Source: an uncultured Lachnospiraceae bacterium
Lineage (GTDB): Bacteria > Bacillota > Clostridia > Lachnospirales > Lachnospiraceae
Direction: 5' to 3'
Length of the DNA: 42,470 nucleotides
Assembly: GCA_910587085.1 (NCBI GenBank)
Contig: CAJUMC010000027.1
Location: 1-42,470 of the forward strand
Notes under the pieces: model-generated
What the model saw: only the letters and a program-made list of their open reading frames with translations
What the model was told of the DNA's origin: nothing
Databases searched by the model: none
Position numbers and translations under genes: made by a program
Shown: piece after piece, positions 16,032-24,275 of the stretch
Numbering within the stretch: position 1 is the first letter of the stretch
Layout of the letters: each line of letters begins with the position of its first letter

Positions 16032-18350
16032 TTACGGCGCGGTCAGAAGCTCGCCGGCAGGCTGCCAGGTAGAGGCATCCGGGCGGAAGGAATCGTCGTT
16101 CGACTGATCGTAATTGCTCCAGTCCGCATTGGTGATGCGCAGCTGCAATGCAGCCGTATCGCCCGCCTCAAGTGTTCCGGCGCTCGCAGAAAACCGGATT
16201 TCCATACATCCCTCACCGGCCAGATAGGAGCCGGAGACAGTGTCCGTAATGGCGCGGTAGGAGCTTCCGTTGACCTCGGCGTAATCACACCAGAGTTTCT
16301 GTTCCACGTTCGATTCCGGCGTGTAGTAATATCGAAGCGTGACCATGCTGAGACTGACGGCTGCGGAGCCCGTATTTTTCAGCCGGAAGCGCGGTGAAAT
16401 GGTGTTGGCGGAAGGTTCGCGGTTCTCGTTATAGTATTCCAGAACAAGCCCGCCTGCGGCGTCCTGTCCTGAACCGCCGCCGGAAGTTCCCGGAGCCTTG
16501 GTCGGAACGGCAGGATCCGAACCGCCGCCGGAAGTTCCAGGAGCTTTGGTTGGAACGGCAGGATCCGAACTGCCGCCGGAAGTTCCCGGAGCCTTGGTCG
16601 GAACGGCAGGATCCGAACTGCCGCCGGAAGTTCCCGGGGCTTTGGTCGGAACGGCAGGATCCGGATCACCGCCTGCAGTTTCCGAGCCGGCGCGCTCCAG
16701 CAGCTGTTTTTTGACAAGCTTTCCGGATTCCGTCAGCGCGGAGTCCGGCATTGTGCCGTCGGTCGGGGCGGACGTCTTCAGGAGAGCCGAGGACTCTGCC
16801 TTATTGCAGAGCGACCAGTTGCACCAGCTGATCTGATTTTGATCGAGATAGGAGAGCCATTCCAGTGTCGAAGCGGTATCCACCGCGCCGTTGCCGGAGG
16901 CGTCCGTTGTGCCCCACTCGGTAACAAAGAGCGGAAGTCCTTTGCCGAGTGCGGTATCCGCCTTGCCGCGCAGCCATTCCTTATGCGTGCCTGCATAGAA
17001 ATGCAGGGAGTACATAACATTGTCAAAGTCCAGCGGGTCGGCTGCGGCTGCGTCGACGTCCTGACTCCAGGTCGGGGTGCCGACAAGGACTACCGCCTCC
17101 GGAGAATACTCCCGGATAACGGGAATGATCGCCTCGGCATAAGGCTTGATATTGCCGCTCCAGCTCACTCCGCCCTTCGGCTCGTTGCAGATTTCATACA
17201 GAAGGTTCGGAACCCCTGCGTATTTCGAAGCGATATAGGTGAAGAATTCTGCGGCCTGCTTCTGATAGGTCTGCGGATTGCCGTCCGCAAGGATATGCCA
17301 GTCGACGATTACATACTGATCAAGCTCGATTGCGGCGTCGATCAGGCTGCAGACCTTTGTTTTGTTCCACTCCGGATTCCGGATGTAGCTGCGGTCGCCC
17401 TCGAAGGAATACATTGCAATCCGGAAAACGCTGGTCTTCCATTCGTTTCGGAGCGTCTGCATGGATTCCGGGGTGGCCAGCTCCGGGAACCAGGCGATCC
17501 CGGCGGTGCTGATGCCGCGCAGGACAATCGGCTCGCCGGAGGCGCTGCAGAGCTGCGTGCCGATCACCTGAAGCTGCCCGTTTGCAGATACGGTAGCAGC
17601 ACCGGTATAAGTGCCGTCTTCGGGAGCCGGTGTCGGCGCCGGAGTGGATTTCGGAACGGCGGTCGGCTTCGGTGCCGGGGACGGTTCAGAGGCAGCGGTC
17701 GGCTTTGGAATTTCTGTCGGCTGTCCCGACAGGGAAGAACTGCTGGAAGAATTCTCCTGTTTATTCCCGCCTGCCGAAGGCGTCAGACCGGAAGGGTTCT
17801 GCGCACCGTTTCCGCTGCTGTTCTGAGCGGAATCGGAAGGGTTCTGCGCATTGTTTCCACTGCCGGATTGAGCCGGCTCGGAAGGGGTTGGTGTGTTGCT
17901 TCCACTGCCGGCAGGCTCGGAAGGGTTCTCTGCGTCGTTTCCGCTGTCGTTCTGAGCAGGTTCAGACGGGGCCGGTGTATCGTTTCCGCCGGCCGGAATG
18001 CCGGCCGCTGCCGGATCGGAGGAAGGAACCGCCTCGCCGGTCGGCTCCGGGCTTAAAATTCCAGTTGGGGACGGGCTGCCGGAAGCCCCTTCGGACGAAT
18101 TTGACATCAGGGGCGGGGTGGCCTGCGGTTCTGCCCCTTCTCCTGAGCTGCCCGGCGCGGAAGGCTCGGGAGCACCGGAGAGCCGGGGAGTTTCTGAAAT
18201 ATCCGCAACGCCCCCTGCCGGCCGGTTATCCGGCGCTTTTCCCGACAGGGCGCGCCCTGCCAGCAGCCCCCCGATAAAAAAGAGAAGGCAGGCGGCTGCA
18301 GCAAGAACAATGTACTTTGATTTCTTTTTCGCAGAAGATTCTGTGTTCAT
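16032..18350 (-). CDS. Secreted GH5 endoglucanase with C-terminal CBM3
   Basis: A 772-residue cell-surface cellulase. Order: cytoplasmic Lys-rich start, membrane anchor or uncleaved signal at 13-35, a long Pro/Ser/Gly/Asn-rich linker (about 40-245), the GH5 barrel (about 265-570), four 16-residue DPAVPTKAPGTSGGSS repeats (about 575-640), and a family 3 cellulose-binding module (LVLEYYNENREPSANTISPR onward). In the barrel, acid/base E390 is in ICNEP and nucleophile E478 is in FVTEWG; DWHILADG and VLVGTPTWSQD also fit GH5. GGAGGTCC precedes the ATG at 18350. It is monocistronic, with its own promoter and a striking palindrome between promoter and gene. Confidence 0.95.
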   Translation of the reverse strand: MNTESSAKKKSKYIVLAAAACLLFFIGGLLAGRALSGKAPDNRPAGGVADISETPRLSGAPEPSAPGSSGEGAEPQATPPLMSNSSEGASGSPSPTGILSPEPTGEAVPSSDPAAAGIPAGGNDTPAPSEPAQNDSGNDAENPSEPAGSGSNTPTPSEPAQSGSGNNAQNPSDSAQNSSGNGAQNPSGLTPSAGGNKQENSSSSSSLSGQPTEIPKPTAASEPSPAPKPTAVPKSTPAPTPAPEDGTYTGAATVSANGQLQVIGTQLCSASGEPIVLRGISTAGIAWFPELATPESMQTLRNEWKTSVFRIAMYSFEGDRSYIRNPEWNKTKVCSLIDAAIELDQYVIVDWHILADGNPQTYQKQAAEFFTYIASKYAGVPNLLYEICNEPKGGVSWSGNIKPYAEAIIPVIREYSPEAVVLVGTPTWSQDVDAAAADPLDFDNVMYSLHFYAGTHKEWLRGKADTALGKGLPLFVTEWGTTDASGNGAVDTASTLEWLSYLDQNQISWCNWSLCNKAESSALLKTSAPTDGTMPDSALTESGKLVKKQLLERAGSETAGGDPDPAVPTKAPGTSGGSSDPAVPTKAPGTSGGSSDPAVPTKAPGTSGGGSDPAVPTKAPGTSGGGSGQDAAGGLVLEYYNENREPSANTISPRFRLKNTGSAAVSLSMVTLRYYYTPESNVEQKLWCDYAEVNGSSYRAITDTVSGSYLAGEGCMEIRFSASAGTLEAGDTAALQLRITNADWSNYDQSNDDSFRPDASTWQPAGELLTAP
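16467..16675 (-). repeat. 48-bp coding tandem repeat in the cellulase linker
   Basis: The GGATCC landmark recurs at 16513, 16561, 16609 and 16657, an exact 48-base period encoding DPAVPTKAPGTSGGSS, with small third-position and Ser/Gly changes. The repeats form a flexible linker between the GH5 barrel and the CBM3. The number of copies probably varies between strains. Confidence 0.9.
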
Positions 18351-18366
18351 AATGGACCTCCGTACC

Positions 18367-18388
18367 TGCCGCAGACCGGTCTGCGGCA
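18367..18388. promoter_or_regulatory. 22-bp perfect palindrome, candidate operator of the cellulase gene
   Basis: The half TGCCGCAGACC is followed directly by its exact complement, with no mismatch and no spacer. It lies just downstream of the expected transcription start and 17 bases before the cellulase ATG, a typical repressor site. With no loop it would make a poor RNA hairpin, so a DNA-binding dimer site is favoured. The binding protein is unknown. Confidence 0.6.
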
Positions 18389-18401
18389 CTGTTATTATTT
18401 T

Positions 18402-18430
18402 AGTATAGCGCACAGACAGAAAGAACTCAA
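18402..18430 (-). promoter_or_regulatory. Cellulase gene promoter
   Basis: On the minus strand TTGAGT (18425-18430) and TATACT (18402-18407) are 17 bases apart, giving a start near 18395. Confidence 0.75.
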
Positions 18431-18689
18431 GCTTTCAAATTTCTTTCGATGCCTCCGCGGAGGAAGTTTTTGCGGCGTGGTCCAGCCTGTGCCTGCATTT
18501 TCTATAGATAATGCCTTCCCAAAGGCCGCAGCAGGTGATTCTTTTACCGGATCTGCAAAATGCTTCCTTTAGATAAAATATCTTTTTTCATGAAGCCCCC
18601 AGGCCGCAGCAACCGGCCGCCGTTTCTGCACATCATTTCCATCTGCGTTTTATTTCAGGCAAAAAGCCGCCGAAATGTGCAAAAAGCCC
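18431..18689. other. Intergenic region between divergent cellulase and str genes
   Basis: No gene, tRNA or clear structure is visible between the two divergent promoters. A short open frame runs from here into rpsL but lacks a ribosome site. Confidence 0.5.
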
Positions 18690-18718
18690 TTGACAATGCC
18701 GGAGAACGTAAGTATAAT
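18690..18718 (+). promoter_or_regulatory. Consensus promoter of the rpsL operon
   Basis: TTGACA (18690-18695) and TATAAT (18713-18718) are exactly 17 bases apart: a perfect housekeeping consensus, as fits a very highly expressed operon. The start would be near 18725, leaving a leader of about 190 bases. Confidence 0.92.
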
Positions 18719-18724
18719 CAAGTC

Positions 18725-18916
18725 TGCGCGCATAAAATGTGCGTTTTTCCCGTGCCGAAAAGGCACGGCGGGAGCAGACATAGTCTGCATGAGCAGCCAC
18801 GGTCCGTGAAAGCTCCGCGGCCGGACGCCGGAAAAGCGGCGGTCTGCGGAACGGACAGCTCCGCGCCTGCGCAAATTGCGCCCGTGCGGATAAATAAATC
18901 AGGAGGTGAAAAATTC
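18725..18916 (+). promoter_or_regulatory. Structured leader of the rpsL-rpsG-fusA message
   Basis: Three short hairpins follow the start site. CGCGCAT/ATGTGCG (18727-18743, one G-U pair) is followed by TTTTT and looks like an early weak terminator. CCGTGCC/GGCACGG (18750-18768) has a GAAAA loop. GCAGAC/GTCTGC (18774-18788) is the third. More G+C-rich pairing follows at 18801-18860, before AGGAGGTGA at 18901. This may be a site for feedback by a ribosomal protein or for attenuation. I recognise no named leader family. Confidence 0.5.
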
Positions 18917-19336
18917 ATGCCTACATTTAACCAGTTGGTAAGAAAGGGAAGAGAGACGATCGAGAAGAAGGCTACGGCTCCTGCACTTTTGAAGGGCTTT
19001 AACTCCCTGAACAAGAGAGCGATCAACACGAGCTCCCCGCAGAAGAGGGGCGTCTGCACCGCAGTGAGAACCGCCAGCCCGAAGAAGCCGAACTCGGCGC
19101 TCAGAAAGATCGCCAGAGTACGTCTCTCCAATGGAATTGAAGTGACAAGTTATATCCCGGGCGAGGGACATAACCTTCAGGAGCACAGCGTTGTTCTTAT
19201 CCGCGGCGGCCGTGTTAAGGACCTTCCGGGTACAAGATATCATATCGTCAGAGGTACGCTCGATACCGCGGGTGTCGCGAAGAGAAGACAGGCCCGTTCC
19301 AAGTACGGAGCAAAGAGACCGAAGGACGCAAAATAA
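18917..19336 (+). CDS. rpsL: 30S ribosomal protein S12
   Basis: S12 sits at the decoding centre of the small subunit. The 139-residue protein has the Firmicutes-type N-terminal insertion and all hallmark segments: SSPQKRGVCT, SPKKPNSALRK (K57) and RGGRVKDLPGTRYH (K101). Both lysines are those whose change gives streptomycin resistance, so the gene is wild type there. A perfect AGGAGGTGA precedes the ATG. It leads rpsG and fusA. rpoB and rpoC, which usually precede it in Firmicutes, are not next to it; a divergent cellulase gene is. Confidence 0.98.
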   Translation: MPTFNQLVRKGRETIEKKATAPALLKGFNSLNKRAINTSSPQKRGVCTAVRTASPKKPNSALRKIARVRLSNGIEVTSYIPGEGHNLQEHSVVLIRGGRVKDLPGTRYHIVRGTLDTAGVAKRRQARSKYGAKRPKDAK

Positions 19337-19544
19337 TAATCCATTACTAAATCTGCAGCTGCTGTATTACAGTTTACTGCATAAATGCCGGGTTGATTTT
19401 TCATTTCCGAGACAAACACGTTTCCCGATGGCTGCGAGTGCGGTTTGAGAATAGAAGTGAAGTGACTAAGCATGAACACAGTAATGTGAGTACCGTAGAA
19501 TTAATGGTCCGTGACCGCGGGCCGATATTAAGGAGGGAAGCAAC

Positions 19545-20015
19545 GTGCCACGTAAAGGACATATTCAGAAAAGAGATGTATTGGCCGATCCGATCTACAA
19601 CAGCAAGATCGTAACCAGACTGGTAAACAATATCATGCTGGACGGCAAGAAGGGGATCGCGCAGAAAATCGTATACGGCGCATTCAGCCAGGTTGCCGAG
19701 AAGACCGGCAAGGAGCCGATGGAGGTATTCGAGGAGGCACTGAACAATATTATGCCGGTGCTCGAGGTAAAGGCACGCCGTATCGGCGGCGCTACCTACC
19801 AGGTTCCGATCGAGGTAAGACCGGACAGAAGGCAGGCTCTTGCGCTTCGCTGGATGACGATGTTCGCCCGCAAGAGAGGCGAGAAGACCATGGTGGACAG
19901 ACTTGCAGGCGAGATCATCGACGCCGCTGCCAACACCGGTAATGCTGTAAAGAGAAAAGAAGATATGCACAAGATGGCAGATGCAAACAAGGCATTTGCT
20001 CATTACCGCTGGTAA
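19545..20015 (+). CDS. rpsG: 30S ribosomal protein S7
   Basis: S7 nucleates assembly of the small-subunit head and lies at the exit site. The protein is 156 residues, the normal length, beginning PRKGHIQKRDVLADPIYNSK and containing the conserved MLDGKKGIAQKIVYGA and VPIEVRPDRRQALALRW. The start is GTG, eight bases after AGGAGGG. A 208-base gap separates it from rpsL, long for this operon. It holds no gene I can see, though it could house regulatory structure. Confidence 0.97.
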   Translation: MPRKGHIQKRDVLADPIYNSKIVTRLVNNIMLDGKKGIAQKIVYGAFSQVAEKTGKEPMEVFEEALNNIMPVLEVKARRIGGATYQVPIEVRPDRRQALALRWMTMFARKRGEKTMVDRLAGEIIDAAANTGNAVKRKEDMHKMADANKAFAHYRW

Positions 20016-20052
20016 TAGGTCTTTTCTTAACATTTGATAGGAGGAAAAATCC

Positions 20053-22170
20053 TTGGCTGAAAGAGAATATCCATTAGAGAGAACAAGAAATATCGGTATT
20101 ATGGCTCATATCGATGCCGGGAAGACCACTCTGACCGAGCGTATCTTATATTATACCGGTGTTAACCACAAGATCGGCGATACTCACGAGGGCACTGCGA
20201 CGATGGACTGGATGGAGCAGGAGCAGGAGAGAGGAATCACGATCACTTCAGCCGCAACCACCTGTCACTGGACGCAGGAATACATGCACAAGAAGATCGA
20301 GGGTGCGCTGGAGCATCGAATCAATATTATTGACACTCCGGGGCATGTGGATTTCACCGTAGAGGTTGAGCGTTCGCTCCGCGTGCTCGACGGAGCGGTC
20401 GGCGTATTCTGTGCAAAGGGCGGCGTTGAGCCGCAGTCCGAGACGGTGTGGCGTCAGGCTGACAAATACAATGTACCGCGTATGGCGTTCGTCAACAAGA
20501 TGGACATTTCCGGTGCGAATTTTTACAATGTAATCGACATGATTAAAACCCGCCTCGGCAAGAATCCGGTAGCGCTGCAGCTGCCGATCGGCAAGGAGGA
20601 TACTTTTAAGGGGCTTATCGACCTGTTTGAGATGAAGGCATATTATTATCTTGACGATAAGGGCGATCAGATCGAGATCAAGGACATTCCGGATGATATG
20701 AAGGAGGACGCGGAGACCTACCGCGCCAGCCTTGTGGAGAAGATCTGCGAGACGGACGAGGAACTGATGATGCTCTTCCTCGAGGACGAGGTTCCTTCGG
20801 TGGAGCAGCTTAAGAAGGCGCTCCGCGCTGCGACGATCAGCGGCGAGATTATCCCGGTATGCTGCGGCTCCGCATATAAGAACAAGGGCGTTCAGAAGCT
20901 GCTGGATGCCGTGATCGACTATATGCCGGCCCCGACCGATATCCCGGATATCAAGGGTGTTGATGATGACGGCAATGAGGTTCACAGAAGGTCTGCGGAT
21001 GACGAGCCGTTTTCCGCGCTTGCATTCAAGATTATGGCGGATCCGTTTGTCGGCAAGCTCGCATTCTTCCGCGTATATTCCGGTACGATGAATGCCGGCT
21101 CCTATGTGCTGAATGCCACGAAGGGCAAGAAGGAGCGCGTCGGCCGCATCCTGCAGATGCACGCCAACAAGAGAGAGGATCTCGAGAAGGTTTATTCCGG
21201 CGATATCGCTGCGGCGGTAGGCTTCAAGTTTACGACGACCGGCGATACCATCTGCGACGAAAAGCATCCGGTTATCCTGGAGTCCATGGAGTTCCCGGAG
21301 CCGGTTATCGACGTTGCGATCGAGCCGAAGACGAAGGCAGGCCAGGACAAGATGGGCGAGGCTCTTGCAAAGCTTGCGGAGGAGGATCCGACGTTCCGCG
21401 TTTCGACAAACGAGGAAACCGGACAGACCATTATCGCAGGTATGGGCGAGCTTCATCTGGAGATTATCGTGGATCGTCTTCTGAGAGAGTTCAAGGTGGA
21501 GGCGAATGTCGGTGCGCCGCAGGTTGCCTACAAGGAGGGCATCACGAAGGAAGTCAACATTGATTCCAAGTATGCAAAGCAGTCCGGCGGACGCGGTCAG
21601 TACGGCCACTGCAAAGTTATTTTCTCGCCGATGGACGTCAACGGGGAGAAGACCTTCGAATTTGAGAGCACCGTTGTGGGCGGTTCCATTCCGAAGGAAT
21701 ATATCCCGGCAGTTCAGGCGGGTATTGAGGATGCCATGAAGTGCGGTGTGCTCGGCGGCTATCCGGTGCTCGGCGTTCATGCGAACTGCTATGACGGCTC
21801 CTACCATGAGGTCGACTCGAACGAAATGGCGTTCAAGATTGCGGGCTCCATGGCGCTCAAGGAGGCGATGCAGAAGGCGGCTCCGGTACTTCTCGAGCCG
21901 ATTATGAGAGTCGAGGTTACGGTTCCGGAGGATTATATGGGCGATGTCATCGGTGATATCAGCTCCCGCCGCGGCCGCATCGAGGGTACGGAGGATATCA
22001 ACGGAAGCAAGTTGATCCGCGGATTCGTGCCGCTTGCCGAGATGTTCGGCTATTCCACGACGCTGCGCTCCAAGACGCAGGGACGCGGTGCTTACTCGAT
22101 GTTCTTCTCCAACTACGAGCAGGTTCCGAAGAGCGTACAGGACAAGGTGCTTTCGAGCAAGGGAAAATAG
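20053..22170 (+). CDS. fusA: Translation elongation factor G
   Basis: EF-G is the GTPase that drives ribosomal translocation. The 705-residue protein has the G domain with AHIDAGKTT (P-loop), RGITITSAATT (switch I), DTPGHVDFT and FVNKMD, then domains II-V with TNEETGQTIIAGMGELHLEI and the SGGRGQYGHC segment. The start is TTG, preceded by AGGAGG at 20039-20044, eight bases away; no ATG is available. A TTG start is unusual in so highly expressed a gene. It follows rpsG by 37 bases. Confidence 0.98.
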   Translation: MAEREYPLERTRNIGIMAHIDAGKTTLTERILYYTGVNHKIGDTHEGTATMDWMEQEQERGITITSAATTCHWTQEYMHKKIEGALEHRINIIDTPGHVDFTVEVERSLRVLDGAVGVFCAKGGVEPQSETVWRQADKYNVPRMAFVNKMDISGANFYNVIDMIKTRLGKNPVALQLPIGKEDTFKGLIDLFEMKAYYYLDDKGDQIEIKDIPDDMKEDAETYRASLVEKICETDEELMMLFLEDEVPSVEQLKKALRAATISGEIIPVCCGSAYKNKGVQKLLDAVIDYMPAPTDIPDIKGVDDDGNEVHRRSADDEPFSALAFKIMADPFVGKLAFFRVYSGTMNAGSYVLNATKGKKERVGRILQMHANKREDLEKVYSGDIAAAVGFKFTTTGDTICDEKHPVILESMEFPEPVIDVAIEPKTKAGQDKMGEALAKLAEEDPTFRVSTNEETGQTIIAGMGELHLEIIVDRLLREFKVEANVGAPQVAYKEGITKEVNIDSKYAKQSGGRGQYGHCKVIFSPMDVNGEKTFEFESTVVGGSIPKEYIPAVQAGIEDAMKCGVLGGYPVLGVHANCYDGSYHEVDSNEMAFKIAGSMALKEAMQKAAPVLLEPIMRVEVTVPEDYMGDVIGDISSRRGRIEGTEDINGSKLIRGFVPLAEMFGYSTTLRSKTQGRGAYSMFFSNYEQVPKSVQDKVLSSKGK

Positions 22171-22341
22171 CGTGAGAAGAACTTCGGATCGCCTCGGGTG
22201 ATTTTCGTCTATGCCGGAGGGGATTTCGCGAAGAAACTCGAAATCTCGCGCGGAGGAATGCGGAAAGCACAAGTAATTTCTGCATTCATGGTTTGTGCCG
22301 CCAGGAGCGGCATGGATGTCAGCAATAAAAGAAAATTTTGC
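22171..22341. other. fusA-tuf intergenic region
   Basis: No gene is visible. GCCGC/GCGGC at about 22301-22316 is too weak for a convincing terminator. Some fusA transcripts may therefore run on into tuf. Confidence 0.45.
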
Positions 22342-22370
22342 TTGAAAATATTTCTTATTTGAAATATAAT
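22342..22370 (+). promoter_or_regulatory. tuf promoter
   Basis: TTGAAA (22342-22347) and TATAAT (22365-22370) are 17 bases apart in an A+T-rich stretch. This gives tuf its own strong promoter and a leader of about 125 bases. Confidence 0.85.
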
Positions 22371-22502
22371 GGGAGCATAGTAGGCTTTTCCGCTTTGGGC
22401 AGCCGCTCCGGGCGGAGAGCCGCACAAAGAGTATGTTTATCCCCGGAGGGGTCAAAAACAGAATGTCGCGCATAAGGCGCAAATAAAAAGGAGGACATTA
22501 CA

Positions 22503-23690
22503 ATGGCTAAAGCTAAATTTGAGAGATCCAAGCCGCATTGCAACATCGGTACGATCGGTCACGTAGACCATGGCAAGACGACCTTAACTGCAGCTATCAC
22601 TAAGACGCTTAACGCAAGACTCGGTACCGGTGAGGCCGTAGCTTTCGATCAGATCGACAAGGCTCCGGAGGAAAGAGAGAGAGGTATCACCATCTCCACC
22701 GCTCACGTTGAGTATGAGACCGAAAAGAGACACTACGCACACGTTGACTGCCCTGGCCATGCCGACTATGTAAAGAACATGATCACCGGTGCAGCTCAGA
22801 TGGACGGTGCAATCCTTGTTGTAGCGGCAACGGACGGCGTTATGGCTCAGACGAAGGAGCACATCCTTCTGTCCCGCCAGGTAGGCGTTCCGTATATCGT
22901 TGTATTCCTGAACAAGTGCGATATGGTTGACGACGAAGAGCTGATCGAGCTTACCGAGATGGAAGTTACCGAGCAGCTTGAGGAGTACGGCTTCACGGAT
23001 TGCCCGATCATCAAGGGTTCCGCTCTGAAGGCACTTGAGGATCCGAGCAGCGAGTGGGGCGATAAGATCCTTGAGCTCATGAGCAAGGTTGACGAGTATA
23101 TCCCGGATCCGCAGCGCGATACCGACAAGCCGTTCCTTATGCCGGTCGAGGACGTATTCACCATCACCGGACGCGGTACGGTTGCTACCGGCCGTGTAGA
23201 GCGCGGTGCGCTTCACCTCAACGATGAGGTTGAGATCGTCGGCGTTAAGGAGGATACCCGCAAGACCGTTGTTACCGGTATCGAGATGTTCCGCAAGCTT
23301 CTTGACGAGGCTCAGGCCGGCGACAATATCGGCGCGCTTCTCCGCGGTGTTCAGAGAACCGATATCGAGCGCGGACAGGTTGTCTGCAAGCCGGGTTCCA
23401 TCACCTGCCACAAGAAGTTTGCTGCTCAGGTATACGTTCTGACGAAGGACGAGGGCGGCCGTCATACGCCGTTCTTCAACAACTACAGACCGCAGTTCTA
23501 CTTCCGTACCACGGATGTTACCGGCGTCTGCAATCTTCCGGAGGGCACCGAGATGTGCATGCCTGGCGACAACATCGAGATGACGATTGAGCTCATCCAC
23601 CCGATCGCTATGGAGCAGGGTCTTGGCTTCGCTATCCGTGAGGGCGGCAGAACTGTAGGTTCCGGCAAGGTAGCAAGAATCATCGAGTAA
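22503..23690 (+). CDS. tuf: Translation elongation factor Tu
   Basis: EF-Tu carries aminoacyl-tRNA to the ribosome as a GTP complex. The 395-residue protein has GHVDHGKTT, the switch I segment RGITISTAHVEYET, DCPGHADYV and LNKCDMVDD, then domains 2 and 3 with GRGTVATGRVERG and the C-terminal REGGRTVGSGKVARI. GGAGG precedes the ATG. Codon use is strongly biased to a few codons, as in highly expressed genes. It ends in a perfect terminator. Confidence 0.98.
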   Translation: MAKAKFERSKPHCNIGTIGHVDHGKTTLTAAITKTLNARLGTGEAVAFDQIDKAPEERERGITISTAHVEYETEKRHYAHVDCPGHADYVKNMITGAAQMDGAILVVAATDGVMAQTKEHILLSRQVGVPYIVVFLNKCDMVDDEELIELTEMEVTEQLEEYGFTDCPIIKGSALKALEDPSSEWGDKILELMSKVDEYIPDPQRDTDKPFLMPVEDVFTITGRGTVATGRVERGALHLNDEVEIVGVKEDTRKTVVTGIEMFRKLLDEAQAGDNIGALLRGVQRTDIERGQVVCKPGSITCHKKFAAQVYVLTKDEGGRHTPFFNNYRPQFYFRTTDVTGVCNLPEGTEMCMPGDNIEMTIELIHPIAMEQGLGFAIREGGRTVGSGKVARIIE

Positions 23691-23715
23691 TTTCCTTCTT
23701 GGTACAGGTTGATAA

Positions 23716-23759
23716 ATAAAATACGGCAGTCCCCGTATTCGGGGACTGCCGTATTTTAT
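23716..23759 (+). terminator. Strong terminator after tuf
   Basis: A perfect 19-bp stem (23716-23734 with 23741-23759) with a six-base loop carries an A-rich left foot and a TATTTTAT right foot, so it may work in both directions. Confidence 0.93.
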
Positions 23760-23848
23760 GTATTGTGAAAGAGATATTTTCGGGTTATAATAACCAGAAA
23801 GAGCGGCGGGAACTGACCGCAGATAAAAAAGAATTGAGGGAAAAAAGT

Positions 23849-24196
23849 ATGCTGTTTATTCAATACCCAAAGTGCACCACCTGTAAGAAAGCAGGCACAT
23901 GGCTGAAGGAAAAGGGGATTGCCTGCGAGAGCAGAGATATTAAGTTAGACAATCCGACAGCGGAGGAGCTGAAGGCATGGATTGCAAAAAGCGGTTTTCC
24001 GGTGCGGAAATTTTTTAATACAAGCGGACAGCGGTACCGGGAGATGAACCTGAAGGACAGGCTGGATGCCATGACGGAGGAAGAAATGATCGGGCTTCTG
24101 GCTTCGGATGGTATGCTGGTAAAGCGGCCGCTGCTGGTCGGGGAACGGACCGTGTGTGTCGGCTTTAAGGAGAGCGAGTGGGAGAAGGCGGAATAG
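23849..24196 (+). CDS. ArsC/Spx-family thioredoxin-fold protein
   Basis: A 115-residue thioredoxin-fold protein of the ArsC/Spx/YffB superfamily. The redox motif YPKCTTCKKAG holds C9 and C12, and KRPLLV carries the conserved arginine R93. The group includes arsenate reductases and redox-sensing RNA polymerase-binding regulators (Spx, MgsR). A single CxxC near the N-terminus with no third cysteine pattern does not separate these, and no ars genes are nearby. The start follows GAGGG by eight bases. Confidence 0.9.
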   Translation: MLFIQYPKCTTCKKAGTWLKEKGIACESRDIKLDNPTAEELKAWIAKSGFPVRKFFNTSGQRYREMNLKDRLDAMTEEEMIGLLASDGMLVKRPLLVGERTVCVGFKESEWEKAE

Positions 24197-24275
24197 CGCT
24201 GTAGAGGCAGATTGCGGAAGAACAAAATACGAGCGGACTGTGCAGAAGTAAAATATGGGGAGGAAAACGGGGGCC

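Noticed and set aside
18560..18916. N-terminal extension of S12
   Set aside because: The frame is open by chance; S12 of normal length starts at 18917 behind a perfect AGGAGGTGA, and the promoter lies inside the would-be extension.
22300..22320. Terminator between fusA and tuf
   Set aside because: The GCCGC/GCGGC stem is only five base pairs and lacks a T-tract.
20248..22482. Very long open frame opposite fusA
   Set aside because: It is a shadow of EF-G codon bias; the sequence has no family features.
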